Below are positions 23,654 through 31,204 of a stretch of DNA of 64,000 nucleotides, piece after piece. Origin of the DNA: Clostridia bacterium (GTDB lineage: Bacteria > Bacillota > Clostridia > Oscillospirales > QAKW01). Position 1 is the first letter of the stretch; every line of letters starts with the position of its first letter. Location of the stretch: assembly GCA_017440465.1 (NCBI GenBank), contig JAFSHF010000019.1, positions 1-64,000 of the forward strand, in the 5' to 3' direction. Below the pieces are notes generated by a model that searched no databases, was not told the origin of the DNA, and worked only from the letters and a program-made list of their open reading frames with translations. Both the position numbers and the translations under genes were made by a program.

Positions 23654-24953
23654 CCGCACCACCGATCCGATCCAATATCAGCGGCAGTATTTTCGGCGGT
23701 TGCGCCCCGACGGTCAATGCGTTTAAGAAGCACCGCTCCGCCCCTTCAAAATCTTCTGCCGAAGCGGTGAACAATTCGGCGATGGACTCGCCTTTTTGCA
23801 CCTGCTCACCGGTCTTTTTCAATAAACGGATGCCTGCGGCATAATCAATCGCATCTTCTTTCTTGGCTCTTCCTGCACCGAGCAGCATAGCGGCGATGCC
23901 GATCTGCTCCGCGTCCATTGCGGTGATATAACCGCTTTCTTTGGCAACAACCCGATGGGAGCGGCAAGGAACCTTTCGTTGCTGCAAAAAGGCATTGAGA
24001 TCCCCGCTTTGGGCTGTGATCCATTCTTCAAATTTTGCATAGGCAGCGCCGCTTTGCAACGCTTCTTTGACCTTGGCTTCTGCCTGCGCAAGGCTCCACT
24101 TTCGGCAAAGGGAAAGCATCTGCGCCGCCAGAGCGATGCAGACTTCTTTCAAGTCTTCGGGGCCTTGCCCCTGCAGGACAGCGATCGCTTCTTCCACCTC
24201 CAGCGCATTGCCGATGGCAGAGCCCAGCGGAAGGTCCATATTGGTGATCAATGCCGCCATCTTTCTGCCGCAGGCGGTGCCGATCTCGACCATTGCCTCG
24301 GCCAAGATCTTTGCATCCTCTGCCGTCTTCATAAACGCCCCGCTGCCGCATTTGACATCCAAAACGATGGATTTTGCGCCGGCGGCGATTTTTTTGCTCA
24401 TAATGCTGGAGGCGATCAGCGGCACCGATGCCACTGTGGCGGTGACGTCCCGCAGGGCATAGAGTTTTTTATCGGCGGGTGCCAGATCTCCGCTCTGCCC
24501 CGCTACCACCATTCCGTGCTTTTGAGAAAGGTTCAAAAATTCTTCCATCGATAGGGCCGTTTGATAGCCGGGGATGGATTCCAGCTTATCCACCGTTCCG
24601 CCGGTATGCCCCAAGCCTCTGCCGCTCATTTTGGCGACCGTTCCGCCCAAGGAAGCGACCAAGGGCGCCACGATCAGGGTGGTCTTATCCCCCACCCCGC
24701 CGGTGCTGTGTTTATCCACCGTATTTTTCAATCCGGAAAGGTCCACTTGGTCCCCGCTCTCTGCCATATATTGCGTCAACAGCGCGGTTTCTTCGGCGGT
24801 CATCCCATTAAAGCAGACCGCCATCGCCCAAGCAGACATCTGATAATCGGGGATCTCCCCTTTGGTAAAGCCATCGATCAGAAACCGCAGTTCTTCGGCA
24901 GTATGGGCATTTCCTTGTTTCTTTTTTTCAATCAGATCAACTGCGCGCATCAT
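23646..24953 (-). CDS. pdp: Pyrimidine-nucleoside (thymidine) phosphorylase
   Basis: This 435-residue enzyme splits thymidine, uridine or deoxyuridine with phosphate to free base and (deoxy)ribose 1-phosphate. The family signature SGRGLGHTGGTVDKLE is present, with the KHSTGGVGDKTTL phosphate-binding loop. Full length for the Pdp/DeoA group. The ATG at 24953 overlaps the cdd stop as ATGA, with GGAGGGG upstream. It supplies substrate for DeoB in the same operon. Confidence 0.95.
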   Translation of the reverse strand: MMRAVDLIEKKKQGNAHTAEELRFLIDGFTKGEIPDYQMSAWAMAVCFNGMTAEETALLTQYMAESGDQVDLSGLKNTVDKHSTGGVGDKTTLIVAPLVASLGGTVAKMSGRGLGHTGGTVDKLESIPGYQTALSMEEFLNLSQKHGMVVAGQSGDLAPADKKLYALRDVTATVASVPLIASSIMSKKIAAGAKSIVLDVKCGSGAFMKTAEDAKILAEAMVEIGTACGRKMAALITNMDLPLGSAIGNALEVEEAIAVLQGQGPEDLKEVCIALAAQMLSLCRKWSLAQAEAKVKEALQSGAAYAKFEEWITAQSGDLNAFLQQRKVPCRSHRVVAKESGYITAMDAEQIGIAAMLLGAGRAKKEDAIDYAAGIRLLKKTGEQVQKGESIAELFTASAEDFEGAERCFLNALTVGAQPPKILPLILDRIGGADE

Positions 24954-25351
24954 TTCCCCTCCAAAGCAAAGGAAAGGGGCAACAGTTCCCCTAATGTATG
25001 GCGGGAAAGGGTGGATTCATTTCCTAAAATAATCGAAAAATCCCCATCGCAAAATTCCGCCATCACCTGCCGGCAGATGCCGCAGGGGGATGCCGCTTCA
25101 TCGGCTTTCAACCCCCTACCGCCCGCTACGGCAATCGCCTTAAACTTGCGTGCTCCTGCGCTGATGGCGGCAGTAAAGGCCGCCCGCTCGGCGCAGATGG
25201 TGGCGGAATAGGAGGCATTTTCCACATTGCAACCGGTATAAACCGTTCCGTCCTCCGCCAGCAAGGCGGCGCCGACCCGATAGCCCGAATAAGGCGCATA
25301 GGCGGCCTCGCGGGCGATCATCGCGGTATTTAAAAGTCCACGCTCGGTCAT
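24950..25351 (-). CDS. cdd: Cytidine deaminase
   Basis: 133-residue zinc hydrolase that converts (deoxy)cytidine to (deoxy)uridine, feeding Pdp. The catalytic CAE motif (ICAERAAF) and the second zinc motif PCGICRQ are present, as expected for the small homotetrameric class. It overlaps deoB by an ATGA at the 5' end and pdp by an ATGA at the 3' end. Confidence 0.95.
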   Translation of the reverse strand: MTERGLLNTAMIAREAAYAPYSGYRVGAALLAEDGTVYTGCNVENASYSATICAERAAFTAAISAGARKFKAIAVAGGRGLKADEAASPCGICRQVMAEFCDGDFSIILGNESTLSRHTLGELLPLSFALEGK

Positions 25352-26490
25352 AACATTCGTTCTCCTTCCGTAAGGGCGGTATCATACCATCCTGCAATCG
25401 TCTGCCCCACATCGCTGAAGCTTTGCCGCGTTCCTAAGGGGCGCGGCGGCAACGCAGGGCTATACACTAAAATAGGGATATATTCTCGGGTATGGTCGGT
25501 ACTTTGATCCGCGGGATCGCAGCCATGGTCGGCGGTGATGATCAGCCGATCCTCCGGCTCCATCGCCGCCAATAATTGCGGCAGCCAGCCATCAAATTCC
25601 GCCAAGGCTTTGGCGTAACCGTCCACATCCTGCCGATGCCCGTAGATCATATCAAAATCCACTAAATTCAAGAAAATCAGTCCATCCTGCCCCTCTTGAA
25701 CCAACCGCAAGGTCTCGTTCATCCCTTCGGTATTGCTATGGGTGCGGATGGCGCGATCAATGCCGCGCTCCGCGAAAATATCAACAATCTTGCCCACCGA
25801 GGTGACCGAAACCCCCTTCTTTTGCAGAATATCCAGCAGGGTATCCTGCGGGGGCTCCAGCGAAAAATCGCGGCGGTTGGCGGTACGGGTATAGTTTCCG
25901 CTCTCGCCGATAAAGGGGCGGGCGATGACCCGACCGACGCCCCATTCCCCTTTTAAAATCTCCCGCGCCTTGCGGCAAATTTCATAAAGTTCTTCCAAGG
26001 GGACGATCTCTTCGTGGGCGGCGATCTGGAAAACGCTATCCGCCGAGGTATAGACGATCAATTTCCCTGTTTGGACCATTTCATCCCCATAATCGCGGAT
26101 AACCTCGGTGCCGGAATAGGGCCGATTGCATAAAATTCCTCTGCCCCAGGCTTGCTCCATTTTCTGCAACAGTTCTTGGGGAAATCCATCAGGAAAGGTA
26201 GGCAGCGGGCGCTCCGAGACCACCCCCGCCAACTCCCAATGACCGATGGTGGTATCCTTTCCTTGGGAGCGTTCCATCGCTCTGCCATAAGAGGCCTTCG
26301 GCGCATCAGATGCGCCCAAAAACTCCAACCCCTCAATATTCCCCAAACCCATCTTTTGCAGGTTCGGGACGGCAAAATGAGGGCTTTTGGAAATACTTTT
26401 TATGGTATGGGCGCCTGCGTCGCCAAAGGCGGCGGCATCGGGCAAAGCACCAGCACCCAAGCTATCTAAAACAATCAATATAGACTTCAT
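25348..26490 (-). CDS. deoB: Phosphopentomutase
   Basis: 380-residue alkaline-phosphatase-fold mutase that interconverts (deoxy)ribose 1-phosphate and 5-phosphate. Metal-binding motifs are present: LDSLGAGALPDA at the N-terminus, HWELAG, and ITADHGCDP with DHTREYIP in the C-terminal part. Overlaps deoD by ATGA. Its product goes to DeoC. Confidence 0.96.
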   Translation of the reverse strand: MKSILIVLDSLGAGALPDAAAFGDAGAHTIKSISKSPHFAVPNLQKMGLGNIEGLEFLGASDAPKASYGRAMERSQGKDTTIGHWELAGVVSERPLPTFPDGFPQELLQKMEQAWGRGILCNRPYSGTEVIRDYGDEMVQTGKLIVYTSADSVFQIAAHEEIVPLEELYEICRKAREILKGEWGVGRVIARPFIGESGNYTRTANRRDFSLEPPQDTLLDILQKKGVSVTSVGKIVDIFAERGIDRAIRTHSNTEGMNETLRLVQEGQDGLIFLNLVDFDMIYGHRQDVDGYAKALAEFDGWLPQLLAAMEPEDRLIITADHGCDPADQSTDHTREYIPILVYSPALPPRPLGTRQSFSDVGQTIAGWYDTALTEGERML

Positions 26491-27200
26491 CTTAACGCAG
26501 TCCTCAATGCAAGTTCCATCATATCGGTAAAGGAATTTTGCCGCTCTTCGGCAGTCGTGGCTTCACCGGTTACCAGCGAATCGGAGACGGTGCAAAGAGC
26601 CAACGCTTTTTTGCCGCAACGGGCGGCGTTCATATAAAGAGCCGCCGCTTCCATCTCTACAGCCATAACTCCCATTTTGCCCCAAGCGAGGGTATCTCCC
26701 TCCCCTGCATCATAGAAGGTATCGGAAGAGAGCAGGTTGCCCACATGGTAGGTCAAGCCCATTTCCTTGGCTTCTTTCACGCATTTTTCCAGCAGTCCAA
26801 AATCAGCGATGGGCGCAAAACTGCCCCGCAGATGAAATTGCTCGGCATAGGCACTATTGGTGCAGGCACCCGCACCGATAACAATATCCCGCACCTTGAC
26901 ATCTTCCCGCAAGGCACCCGCCGAGCCGATCCGCAGGATCTGCTCCACACCGAAAAACTCAAACAATTCATAGCTGTAGATCCCGATGGAGGGCATTCCC
27001 ATTCCGCTGGCCATCACCGAGATCTTCTCGCCCTGCCAACTGCCGGTGTATCCTTGGATCCCGCGGACATTATTGATCAGCTCAGCATTTTGCAAAAAGG
27101 TTTCAGCAATAAATTTAGCGCGCAGAGGATCGCCCGGCATCAGGACCGTTTTGGCAAAATCCTCGGGTTTTGCGTTAATATGCGGTGTCGGATAATTCAT
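26487..27200 (-). CDS. deoD: Purine-nucleoside phosphorylase
   Basis: 237-residue hexameric-type (PNP-UDP family) phosphorylase acting on purine (deoxy)nucleosides. Visible motifs are the N-terminal [37 protein letters not shown] and the nucleoside-binding VEMEAAALY. The start at 27200 lies inside the end of deoC (26-bp overlap), with GGAGGGCGA upstream. Completes purine salvage within the operon. Confidence 0.95.
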   Translation of the reverse strand: MNYPTPHINAKPEDFAKTVLMPGDPLRAKFIAETFLQNAELINNVRGIQGYTGSWQGEKISVMASGMGMPSIGIYSYELFEFFGVEQILRIGSAGALREDVKVRDIVIGAGACTNSAYAEQFHLRGSFAPIADFGLLEKCVKEAKEMGLTYHVGNLLSSDTFYDAGEGDTLAWGKMGVMAVEMEAAALYMNAARCGKKALALCTVSDSLVTGEATTAEERQNSFTDMMELALRTALR

Positions 27201-27855
27201 TTTCTTCGCCCTCCTTAATAATCTTAACTATAGCGCTGGTCCCTAAGCGATCCGCGCCGAGATTTATGAAATCTTCCGCATCCTGCAAAGAGCGGATGCC
27301 GCCTGCCGCCTTAATCTTTAAGCCTTGGGGAACATTCTTTGCAAACAAGGCAATGTCCTCCCGCGTGGCACCGCCGATGGAAAAGCCGGTAGAGGTTTTG
27401 ATATAATCCGCCCCCGCTTTGCCCACAATAGAGCAAAGAGCAACCTTTTCTTCTTCGGTCAGCAGGCAAGTTTCGATGATCACCTTTAAGATCTTCTCAC
27501 CGCAGGCTTTTTTAACTGCGGCGATCTCCTGCTCCAGCGCATCCCATTTACGCTCCTTTGCCCAGCCGATATTGATGACCATATCAATTTCATCGGCACC
27601 GTTGGCGACCGCATCGGCGGCCTCAAAGCATTTGACCGCGGTGGTGGAATAACCGCAGGGGAACCCGATGACAGTGCAGATCTTCACCTGCCCTTTGGCG
27701 TACTCCGCCGCCTGCCGCACAAAGCTTGCAGGGATGCAGACCGAGGCGGTTTGGTATTTCACACCGTCATCAATAATTGCTTGGATCTGCGCCCAGGTGC
27801 TTTCGGGCTTGAGCAAGGTATGATCTACGGCGTTTAAGATTTTATTTCTATCCAT
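27175..27855 (-). CDS. deoC: Deoxyribose-phosphate aldolase
   Basis: 226-residue class I aldolase that splits deoxyribose 5-phosphate into acetaldehyde and glyceraldehyde 3-phosphate. Schiff-base region DYIKTSTGF with its Lys, plus the second active-site segment KIKAAGGI, are present. First gene of the deoC-deoD-deoB-cdd-pdp-rlmA operon. GGAG lies 7 nt before the ATG. A TATAAT at 27893-27888 (minus) could be the -10; no good -35 was found. No DeoR-type regulator or nucleoside transporter is adjacent. Confidence 0.96.
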   Translation of the reverse strand: MDRNKILNAVDHTLLKPESTWAQIQAIIDDGVKYQTASVCIPASFVRQAAEYAKGQVKICTVIGFPCGYSTTAVKCFEAADAVANGADEIDMVINIGWAKERKWDALEQEIAAVKKACGEKILKVIIETCLLTEEEKVALCSIVGKAGADYIKTSTGFSIGGATREDIALFAKNVPQGLKIKAAGGIRSLQDAEDFINLGADRLGTSAIVKIIKEGEENELSDTAY

Positions 27856-27949
27856 CGGATCGCTCCTTTTTCTTGTTTTCTGATTCTATTATATACGATA
27901 TTTCAAAATAAAAAAAGAGGCTTATAAATTTTTATTAAAGATTCTTAAT

Positions 27950-27978
27950 TTGTTCTTTTCCGTTCTTTAAATTATAAT
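27950..27978 (+). promoter_or_regulatory. Sigma-A promoter of the DegV-family gene
   Basis: TTGTTC (27950-27955), 17-bp spacer, perfect TATAAT (27973-27978). Confidence 0.7.
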
Positions 27979-28008
27979 AGTTATAGAATTGTGATTATGA
28001 GGTGTGTT

Positions 28009-28839
28009 ATGAGCTATAAAATCATTGCCGATTCCGCGGCAAATCTTTTTGAACTAAAAAATGTGCCCTTTGCCTGTGTTCCATTGACTGTGCGCTGTGA
28101 AGGAAAGGAATTTATCGATACGCCCCAAGCAGATTTAGAGGGGATGCTTCAGATCTTAAGAACCACCAAAGAAAGCTCCTCCACCTCCTGCCCCAATATG
28201 CAGGATTGGCTGGATGCGTTCGGCGATGCCGAAGAACTCTATGCCATTGCCATTACCGGCTCTCTTTCGGGGAGTTATTCTGCGGCAATGCAAGCCAAAG
28301 AAGAATATCTGCAAGACCATCCGAACGCCAAGGTCCATGTCATCAACACCCTTTCCGCCGGTCCGGAAATGGCGTTGCTTGTCGAAAAAATCGCCGCGCT
28401 CAAGACTTCCGATTGCACCTTTGACGAAACGGTTGCCGCCATCACCGCATATGCTGAAAAAAACAAGCTTGCCTTTTGCTTAAAATCCATCAATAACTTT
28501 GCCCGCAACGGTCGGGTGAGCGTTGCCAAAGCCAAGCTGGTGGGAACTTTAGGGATCCGCATTGTGGGCAGAGCCTCCGATGAAGGAACCTTACAGCAAG
28601 AGCATCTCTGCCGCGGCGAAGTGAAAAGCCTACAGGCAGTTGTTGCCGAAATGAAAGGTAATGGTTTCAAGGGTGGTAAGGTGCGGATCCATCATTGTCA
28701 TAATGAGCAAGCCGCCCAAAAACTGAAAAGCCTTTTGCTTGCTAATGCTCCCACCGCCGAAATTAAGTTGCGTTCCTGCGGCATTCTTTGCAGTTATTAT
28801 GCCGAAGAGGGCGGTCTTCTGATCGGGTATGAAACATAA
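28009..28839 (+). CDS. DegV family fatty-acid-binding protein
   Basis: 276-residue protein of the DegV family, which binds fatty acids; in Firmicutes, FakB members deliver them to the kinase FakA. Opens with KIIADSAANLF, then the SSTSCPN and ITGSLSGSYSAA ligand segments, and ends in a region ending GLLIGYE. The start ATG (28009) has GAGGTG upstream; the upstream in-frame start is dismissed. No fakA is adjacent. Monocistronic with terminator. Confidence 0.9.
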   Translation: MSYKIIADSAANLFELKNVPFACVPLTVRCEGKEFIDTPQADLEGMLQILRTTKESSSTSCPNMQDWLDAFGDAEELYAIAITGSLSGSYSAAMQAKEEYLQDHPNAKVHVINTLSAGPEMALLVEKIAALKTSDCTFDETVAAITAYAEKNKLAFCLKSINNFARNGRVSVAKAKLVGTLGIRIVGRASDEGTLQQEHLCRGEVKSLQAVVAEMKGNGFKGGKVRIHHCHNEQAAQKLKSLLLANAPTAEIKLRSCGILCSYYAEEGGLLIGYET

Positions 28840-28856
28840 TAATAAAGAATACTTCA

Positions 28857-28897
28857 TAAAAAAACGACAAGTTTCAAATTGAAACTTGTCGTTTTTC
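28857..28897. terminator. Bidirectional terminator between the DegV-family gene and tRNA-Leu
   Basis: A 17-bp stem AAAACGACAAGTTTCAA with its complement (28861-28895) and T tracts on both strands. Confidence 0.85.
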
Positions 28898-28898
28898 T

Positions 28899-28983
28899 TG
28901 GTGCGGGCGACAGGGGTCGAACCTGCACATCGAAAGACACCAGATCCTAAATCTGGCGCGTCTGCCAATTCCGCCACGCCCGC
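28899..28983 (-). tRNA. tRNA-Leu (TAG anticodon)
   Basis: The minus strand gives a complete class II tRNA: acceptor GCGGGCG with CGCCCGC, D arm GGCGGAATTGGCAGAC, anticodon stem CCAGA/TCTGG around TTTAGGA (anticodon TAG), a long variable arm, T arm GTTCGACCC, and an encoded ACCA end. Its promoter is not adjacent but 240 bp upstream, beyond a truncated copy of its own 5' end and a repeat element. An 11-nt segment of the leader (29002-29012) is exactly complementary to its D/anticodon side (28955-28965). Confidence 0.95.
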
Positions 28984-29016
28984 ATATTTAGTTTTAGAGT
29001 TGCAGACGCGCCGCAG

Positions 29017-29177
29017 AGTTTCTACCCGCGCTTGCAATATGGATATTGAAGAAGTTTTGATCAACAAGACGTTTGTAACATCGACAAATCCATCGCGCGA
29101 GCGCTCGGTATTTCTCGTGTTACTGCACCTGCTAACCTGCTCGCTTCATCTGCCGCAGGCAGCGCTTCGCAGTCGCA
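29017..29177 (-). repeat. Dispersed repeat element, copy B (in the tRNA-Leu leader)
   Basis: About 160 bp resembling 13068-13216 with the same blocks and orientation (AGTTTCTACC, GCTAACC, CTCGCTTCATCTGCC, GCAGCGCTTCG). It separates the truncated tRNA-Leu 5' fragment from the intact tRNA-Leu. No coding potential. Confidence 0.6.
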
Positions 29178-29178
29178 A

Positions 29179-29200
29179 CTGCCAATTTCGCCACGCCCGC
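29179..29200 (-). pseudogene. Truncated 5' end of tRNA-Leu
   Basis: 22 bp matching the first 22 nt of the intact tRNA-Leu (28983-28962) with one mismatch; the next four upstream bases also match. It is directly behind the tRNA promoter (29225-29253), at the place where a normal tRNA would start, but the sequence diverges into the repeat element after the D arm. Confidence 0.7.
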
Positions 29201-29224
29201 ATATATGGCTTTAGGCTGCATTTA

Positions 29225-29253
29225 ATTTTAAGGGAAGATCCTTTTTTTGTCAA
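29225..29253 (-). promoter_or_regulatory. Promoter of the tRNA-Leu transcription unit
   Basis: On the minus strand TTGACA (29253-29248), 17-bp spacer, TAAAAT (29230-29225). Transcription would start near 29218, run through the truncated tRNA copy and repeat, then the intact tRNA-Leu. Confidence 0.8.
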
Positions 29254-29302
29254 GAGGGAGAGAAGTCTTTTATTATGTTTTATTTTCCCATTTTGCCACA
29301 AC

Positions 29303-29331
29303 TTGAACTTCGGCGGCAGATATGCTATACT
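29303..29331 (+). promoter_or_regulatory. Sigma-A promoter of the GNAT gene
   Basis: TTGAAC (29303-29308), 17-bp spacer, TATACT (29326-29331). Confidence 0.75.
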
Positions 29332-29360
29332 GATTTCAAAAAAAACGGAAGGCGGGCGGT

Positions 29361-29807
29361 TTGGAAATTATGGATTTTTATATCAAAACCTTTGATGCGC
29401 TGAGCGGCGCGGAGGTTTATGAAATATTAAAGGCGCGGTCGGCGGTCTTTATGATGGAGCAGGAGATCCGCTATTTAGATATGGATGATATTGATTATCG
29501 CAGTCTGCACTGCTTTATGGTGGAAGACGGCAAGGTGGTCGGCTATCTGCGTGCCTTTGCCGAGCCCTCGCAACCGCATACCTTTCAGGTCGGGCGGGTG
29601 CTGACCACCCGCCGCGGCCGCGGGCTGGGGCGCGCCTTGATGGAGCAAAGTATGGCGTCGCTCCAAAAGCAATTTCATTGCCGCAAGGTGATCGTTCATT
29701 CCCAGACCCCTGCGGCAGGGTTTTATAAAAAATTAGGCTTTTTCCCCATCGGCGAAGAATTTACCGAGGCGGGGATTCCACACATTACAATGGAATACAC
29801 TTTATAA
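29361..29807 (+). CDS. GNAT family N-acetyltransferase (ElaA-like)
   Basis: 148-residue acetyl-CoA-dependent acetyltransferase. The acetyl-CoA loop is VLTTRRGRGLGRALME (R/Q-x-x-G-x-G/A), preceded by the beta strands CFMVEDGKVVGYLRAF and followed by KVIVHSQTPAAGFYKKLGF. The opening VYEILKARSAVFMMEQEI resembles the ElaA subgroup. Start: the TTG at 29361 has GGAAGG 8 nt upstream, while the ATG at 29370 (three codons later) has only GGA close by; either is possible. Monocistronic. Substrate unknown. Confidence 0.88.
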   Translation: MEIMDFYIKTFDALSGAEVYEILKARSAVFMMEQEIRYLDMDDIDYRSLHCFMVEDGKVVGYLRAFAEPSQPHTFQVGRVLTTRRGRGLGRALMEQSMASLQKQFHCRKVIVHSQTPAAGFYKKLGFFPIGEEFTEAGIPHITMEYTL

Positions 29808-29843
29808 AAAAATTGCGTAATGCAGATGCATTACGCAATTTTT
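29808..29843. terminator. Bidirectional terminator between the GNAT gene and rpe
   Basis: Stem AAATTGCGTAATGCA and TGCATTACGCAATTT with A and T tracts. Confidence 0.87.
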
Positions 29844-30508
29844 TATTTGAAGGTTTTGAATTTTTCGATAAAGGCTTGGGCATTCTTTTCAATCTCGCCG
29901 GGCTTGAAGACCGCCGAACCTGCCACAAAGACATTGGCACCTGCAGCCGCCGCTGTCGCGACCGTTTGCAGGCTGATACCGCCATCTACCTGGATCATAT
30001 AATCCAAGCCAAGATCCTCGCGCAGAGCGCGGAATTTTGCCACTTTCGGCATCATATCCGCCATAAAAGACTGACCGCCGAACCCGGGCTCTACGGTCAT
30101 AACCAAGACCATATCGCAAAGAGGCAGATAGTCCTTGATGGCTTCCGCGGGGGTTGCGGGTTTGACCGCGATGGCAAACATCTTGCCTGCCGCGTGGACC
30201 TTTTCGGCGATGGCTTCGATCTCCTTGGTCGCCTCGCAATGGATACAGATCAAATCGGCACCCGCCTTCAAGAAATCATCGATATACCGCTCAGGGCGAT
30301 CGATCATCAAATGGACGTCGAAAAAGGCATCGGAGACGGGACGCAAGCACTTATAGACCGGCGCGCCGAAAGAGATGTTCGGGACAAATGCGCCGTCCAT
30401 CACATCAATATGCAACCATTCGGCACCGCCGCGGACGGCAAGTGCGGTATCTTCCGCCAGCTTGGAAAAATCCGCCGAAAGGATCGAGGGGGATAAAATG
30501 TATTTCAT
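29843..30508 (-). CDS. rpe: Ribulose-phosphate 3-epimerase
   Basis: 221-residue TIM-barrel enzyme that interconverts ribulose 5-phosphate and xylulose 5-phosphate in the pentose phosphate pathway. Motifs: LSPSILSADFSKL, HIDVMDGAFVPNISFG, DVHLMIDRPERY, VEPGFGGQSF and VDGGI. Start ATG at 30508 is set by GGAGG; a longer in-frame reading is unsupported. It follows ptsH on the same strand, but the ptsH terminator lies between them. Confidence 0.96.
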   Translation of the reverse strand: MKYILSPSILSADFSKLAEDTALAVRGGAEWLHIDVMDGAFVPNISFGAPVYKCLRPVSDAFFDVHLMIDRPERYIDDFLKAGADLICIHCEATKEIEAIAEKVHAAGKMFAIAVKPATPAEAIKDYLPLCDMVLVMTVEPGFGGQSFMADMMPKVAKFRALREDLGLDYMIQVDGGISLQTVATAAAAGANVFVAGSAVFKPGEIEKNAQAFIEKFKTFK

Positions 30509-30542
30509 AACGATTCCTCCGAACAGTAAATTTGACATCACA

Positions 30543-30575
30543 TTAAAAAACACCGCAGTTGCGGTGTTTTTTAAA
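30543..30575 (-). terminator. Terminator of ptsH
   Basis: Stem AAAAAACACCGCA and TGCGGTGTTTTTT with T tract on the minus strand. Confidence 0.82.
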
Positions 30576-30836
30576 TTAGTCTTCCAATTTTTTAACCAAT
30601 TCTACCAATGCGGTAACAGCGGCTTCTTCATCAGCACCGTCTGCCAAGATGGTGATATCGGTGCCCTTGATGATACCTAAGGACAAAATGCCCAAAAGGC
30701 TCTTGGCGTTGATACGGCGAGAGCCGATCTCCACCCAGATGGAGCACTTAAACTCATTTGCCTTCTGAATAAAGAAGGTGGCGGGGCGGGCATGAAGGCC
30801 GACGCTATTGGTAACCTGCACAGTTTGAGAATACAT
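30576..30836 (-). CDS. ptsH: HPr phosphocarrier protein
   Basis: 86-residue PTS phosphocarrier. His15 in VGLHARPAT is the PEP-derived phosphate acceptor and Ser46 in NAKSLLGILSLG is the HprK target; both are present, so this is HPr rather than Crh. ATG at 30836 is set by AGGAGG. No ptsI is adjacent. Its upstream region (30837-31204) is long, AT-rich and carries DnaA-box-like and Spo0A-box-like sites. Confidence 0.96.
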   Translation of the reverse strand: MYSQTVQVTNSVGLHARPATFFIQKANEFKCSIWVEIGSRRINAKSLLGILSLGIIKGTDITILADGADEEAAVTALVELVKKLED

Positions 30837-30884
30837 ATAGAAGATCCTCCTGATCATTCATAGTTTATTTTAGTGTTACTAATA

Positions 30885-30912
30885 TATTAACGGAAAATTT
30901 TTCTTTCGTCAA
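30885..30912 (-). promoter_or_regulatory. Sigma-A promoter of ptsH
   Basis: On the minus strand TTGACG (30912-30907), 16-bp spacer, TAATAT (30890-30885). TTCGTCA (30905-30911), a match to the Spo0A box form TTCGNCA, overlaps the -35. Confidence 0.65.
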
Positions 30913-31204
30913 GATGTTCTCCGTTATTTTGTATATTTCACTAAATCAACGATTATTAAGACTGCTTTTTTAGTTATTTTTAGGTAGTATCGGTTTAGTG
31001 AATTTTCACTGCATTTTTACAAAAATTTGACTTTTTCGACACTATTTATGTTACATAATTTACTTTTTCAAAGTATGAAATGTACCGTTTTTTTGAACAT
31101 TATCCACAGGTTTGTGTACAGAATCGGCACGCAACACCGCGTTTTTTTACAGTTTGAACAGAGTTATGCACAGTTTTGCACAACTTGGGTGTGAAATAAT
31201 TTAG
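30913..31204. other. AT-rich ptsH upstream region with DnaA-box-like sites
   Basis: No gene. It contains a perfect DnaA box TTATCCACA (31100-31108), TTATGCACA (31164-31172) and TTTTGCACA (31174-31182), plus TTCGACA (31035-31041), a perfect Spo0A box read on the minus strand as TGTCGAA. The surrounding sequence is strongly AT-rich. No dnaA, dnaN or other origin marker is in the window. Confidence 0.55.

Noticed and set aside
30837-31204. Chromosomal replication origin
   Set aside because: Only three DnaA-like boxes, no dnaA, dnaN, rpmH or other origin genes, and no skew analysis was possible. Kept as a regulatory observation only.
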